Positions 62,557 to 64,000 of a stretch of 64,000 nt of DNA are shown here, one piece after another. Both the position numbers and the translations under genes were made by a program. The notes under the pieces are model-generated. The model saw only the letters and a list, made by a program, of their open reading frames with translations. It did no database searches and had not been told where the DNA came from. The stretch comes from Nocardia sp. NBC_00565 (GTDB taxonomy: Bacteria; Actinomycetota; Actinomycetes; Mycobacteriales; Mycobacteriaceae). The first letter of the stretch is position 1. Every line of letters starts with the position of its first letter. The stretch spans positions 8,122,001 to 8,186,000 of the forward strand of contig NZ_CP107785.1 of assembly GCF_036345915.1 (NCBI RefSeq), read 5' to 3'.

Positions 62557-64000
62557 ATGACACCCAACGCGATTCTGGAGTTCATCCTCAACCTGCTCCG
62601 TGACCCTGAGGCCGCGGTGGGTTACTGCGCGAACCCCGGACAGGCGCTGGCAGCTGCCGGTTTGCCCGCGGTCACGCCCGAGGACATCGCCGCCGTCGCC
62701 CCCATGGTCGCCGAATCGGCCCTGATCGCGGGCGGTTCGCAGCTGTCGGCGATCGTGGCGGCCGGTGGCGCCGCCGACGCGGGTGCCGCGGCCGCCGCGA
62801 GCGCCAATACCGCCGCCGCGGTCGGCGTCGGCGCGGCGGCCGATGCCGGGGTGAACCTCGGCACCGATATCAACCTCGGCGCCGACCTCGGCCTCGATAT
62901 CGGCACCGGTCTCGATCTGGCCACCGGCCTCAACGGTGCGATCGGTGCGGGCCTGCAGGCGGGCGCCGACCTCGGTGCGGGAGTGGCGACCGGCCTCGGC
63001 GGCATCGTCAACGCGGGCGCGGGCCTGACCGCCGGACTCGGCGCCGCCGTCGATGCCGGTGTACAAGCCGTCACCGGCCTGACCGCGGGCCTCGGCGCTG
63101 CCCTCGGTGGGTCGGCGCAGGCCGGAGCCGACCTCGGCGCCGGTCTGAGCACGGGCCTGCAAGGCGCGGTGGATGCCGGAACGCAGCTCGTCACCGGCCT
63201 GGGCGCGGCAGTCGGCACCGGGCTGGACGCCGCTATCGGCGGGGGGTTGAACGGCACTATCGGTACGGGTGCACAAGCGATTTCAGGTTTGGAGACGAGC
63301 CTCGGGGGTGCCCTCGATGCGGGTGGACAGGTCGGAGCCGACCTCGGCGCCGGCCTGAACGGCGTCATCGGCGCGGGTACTGACCTGGGCGCGAGCCTGT
63401 CCACCGGCCTCAGCGGAGTCGCCGATGCCGGAGCACAAGCGGCGGCCGGGATCGGCGGTGCGGTGAATGCGGGCGGACAGGTGGGCGCCGGGCTGGGAGC
63501 CGGACTCGGCGGCACGGTGGGTGCCGGGACGCAAGCGATCTCGGGCCTGGAGACAGGGTTGTCCAGCGGACTCGGTGGTGTTGTCGATGCCGGTGCCGAT
63601 CTCGGCGGTGGCCTGTCGACCGGCCTGAATGGTGCCGTCGATGCCGGTGCGCAGGTCGGCTCCGGCCTCGGCGGCGATATCGACGCGGGTGGCGGTCTCT
63701 CGACCGGCCTGAATGGTGCGGTCGATGCCGGTGCGCAGGTTGGTTCGGGCCTCGAGGCAGGCCTCGGTGGTGCAATCGACACCGGTCTCTCGACCGCAAT
63801 CGGTACCACGGCCGACCTGAACACGGAGTTGTCCACAGGTTTGGCGGGTGCGGTGAATGCCGGAACCGAGGCGGGTGCGGATCTGTCCACAGGTGTCGGC
63901 GGCACGATCGGCGGCGGCGCACAGACCGGTGCCGATCTCGGTGCGGGCCTGACGACCGGTCTCGGCGGTGCTGTTGATGCCGGTGCGCAAGCTGCCGGTG
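62557..64000 (+). CDS. iniB: IniB-like protein, N-terminal part (runs off window end)
   Basis: At least 481 residues. The N-terminal IniB domain reads NAILEFILNLLRDPEAAVGY, then NPGQALAAAGLPAVTPEDIA. From about residue 80 it becomes a long Gly/Ala-rich low-complexity region of units such as GLNGAVDAGAQVGSGL with a Leu-Gly rhythm; one 84-base (28-codon) direct repeat begins at 63616 and 63700. IniB is the cell-wall-stress protein of the iniBAC operon in mycobacteria. An AGGAG site lies 9 bases before ATG 62557; an in-frame ATG at 62548 is too close to it. The frame remains open to the edge. Confidence 0.88.
   Translation, partial: MTPNAILEFILNLLRDPEAAVGYCANPGQALAAAGLPAVTPEDIAAVAPMVAESALIAGGSQLSAIVAAGGAADAGAAAAASANTAAAVGVGAAADAGVNLGTDINLGADLGLDIGTGLDLATGLNGAIGAGLQAGADLGAGVATGLGGIVNAGAGLTAGLGAAVDAGVQAVTGLTAGLGAALGGSAQAGADLGAGLSTGLQGAVDAGTQLVTGLGAAVGTGLDAAIGGGLNGTIGTGAQAISGLETSLGGALDAGGQVGADLGAGLNGVIGAGTDLGASLSTGLSGVADAGAQAAAGIGGAVNAGGQVGAGLGAGLGGTVGAGTQAISGLETGLSSGLGGVVDAGADLGGGLSTGLNGAVDAGAQVGSGLGGDIDAGGGLSTGLNGAVDAGAQVGSGLEAGLGGAIDTGLSTAIGTTADLNTELSTGLAGAVNAGTEAGADLSTGVGGTIGGGAQTGADLGAGLTTGLGGAVDAGAQAAG

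Noticed and set aside
62622..63905. 427-codon minus-strand frame
   Set aside because: Antisense of the IniB-like gene and made of Pro/Ala/Ser low complexity, a shadow of Gly/Ala-rich codons.
62900..64000. CRISPR-like or satellite repeats
   Set aside because: They are coding Gly/Ala repeats of the IniB-like protein.

Overview
The window reads as chromosome of a high-GC, mycolic-acid-containing actinomycete, most likely a Nocardia. The grounds are GC-rich third codon positions, frequent GTG/TTG starts, many fatty-acid oxidation genes, an IniB-type protein, alpha-lytic-type secreted proteases, and a gene set that follows the M. tuberculosis block Rv0321 to Rv0341: tRNA-Gly with dcd, the UDP-glucose dehydrogenase gene, aspC, the Rv0338c-type iron-sulfur reductase, the Rv0339c/IniR-type regulator and iniB. 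Everything is read by eye from the sequence; no database search was run.

Layout. 1-1.5 kb: the N-terminal third of a proteasome beta subunit and a 6-phosphogluconate dehydrogenase. 1.8-4.8 kb: a long VanW-family envelope protein with a repeat-rich tail. 4.8-21.4 kb: ordinary chromosomal genes for lipid and general metabolism (FadE5-type acyl-CoA dehydrogenase, a thiolase/crotonase/TetR operon, several alpha/beta hydrolases, two DUF4185 paralogues, a methyltransferase, an erythromycin-esterase relative) and a MazEF-like toxin-antitoxin pair.

21.5-34.1 kb is accessory DNA. One tRNA-Gly(CCC) gene on the minus strand (34041-34114) has two displaced copies of its 3' half at 23096-23140 and 21555-21596, each beside a hairpin terminator. 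This is the footprint of two elements inserted in tandem at the tRNA 3' end. The inner part carries a WhiJ-like XRE regulator operon, phage-like replication genes in a tightly overlapping operon, an HNH-like protein, a membrane-anchored pentapeptide-repeat protein, many small unknowns and several broken genes. No intact integrase is present; only a possible C-terminal scrap of one is seen.

34-51 kb returns to core genes: dcd, an XRE/TPR regulator, an AspC-type aminotransferase, a YibE/F membrane protein, an Hsp70-like membrane protein, UDP-glucose dehydrogenase, an acyl-CoA dehydrogenase pair with its TetR gene, a decayed VapB antitoxin, and the large membrane iron-sulfur reductase. 51-64 kb holds secreted proteins, two alpha-lytic-type proteases, then a minus-strand cluster (Hsp70-like / IniR-type LuxR ATPase / Hsp70-like) divergent from an IniB-like gene that runs off the window.

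Points that tie genes together: a near-identical palindromic operator lies upstream of both the fadE5-type gene and the iron-sulfur reductase gene 42 kb away, suggesting one shared TetR-type regulator; and three Hsp70-like ATPase domains fused to a transmembrane helix and a Pro/Thr-rich tail lie near the Ini locus, suggesting an envelope-stress module.
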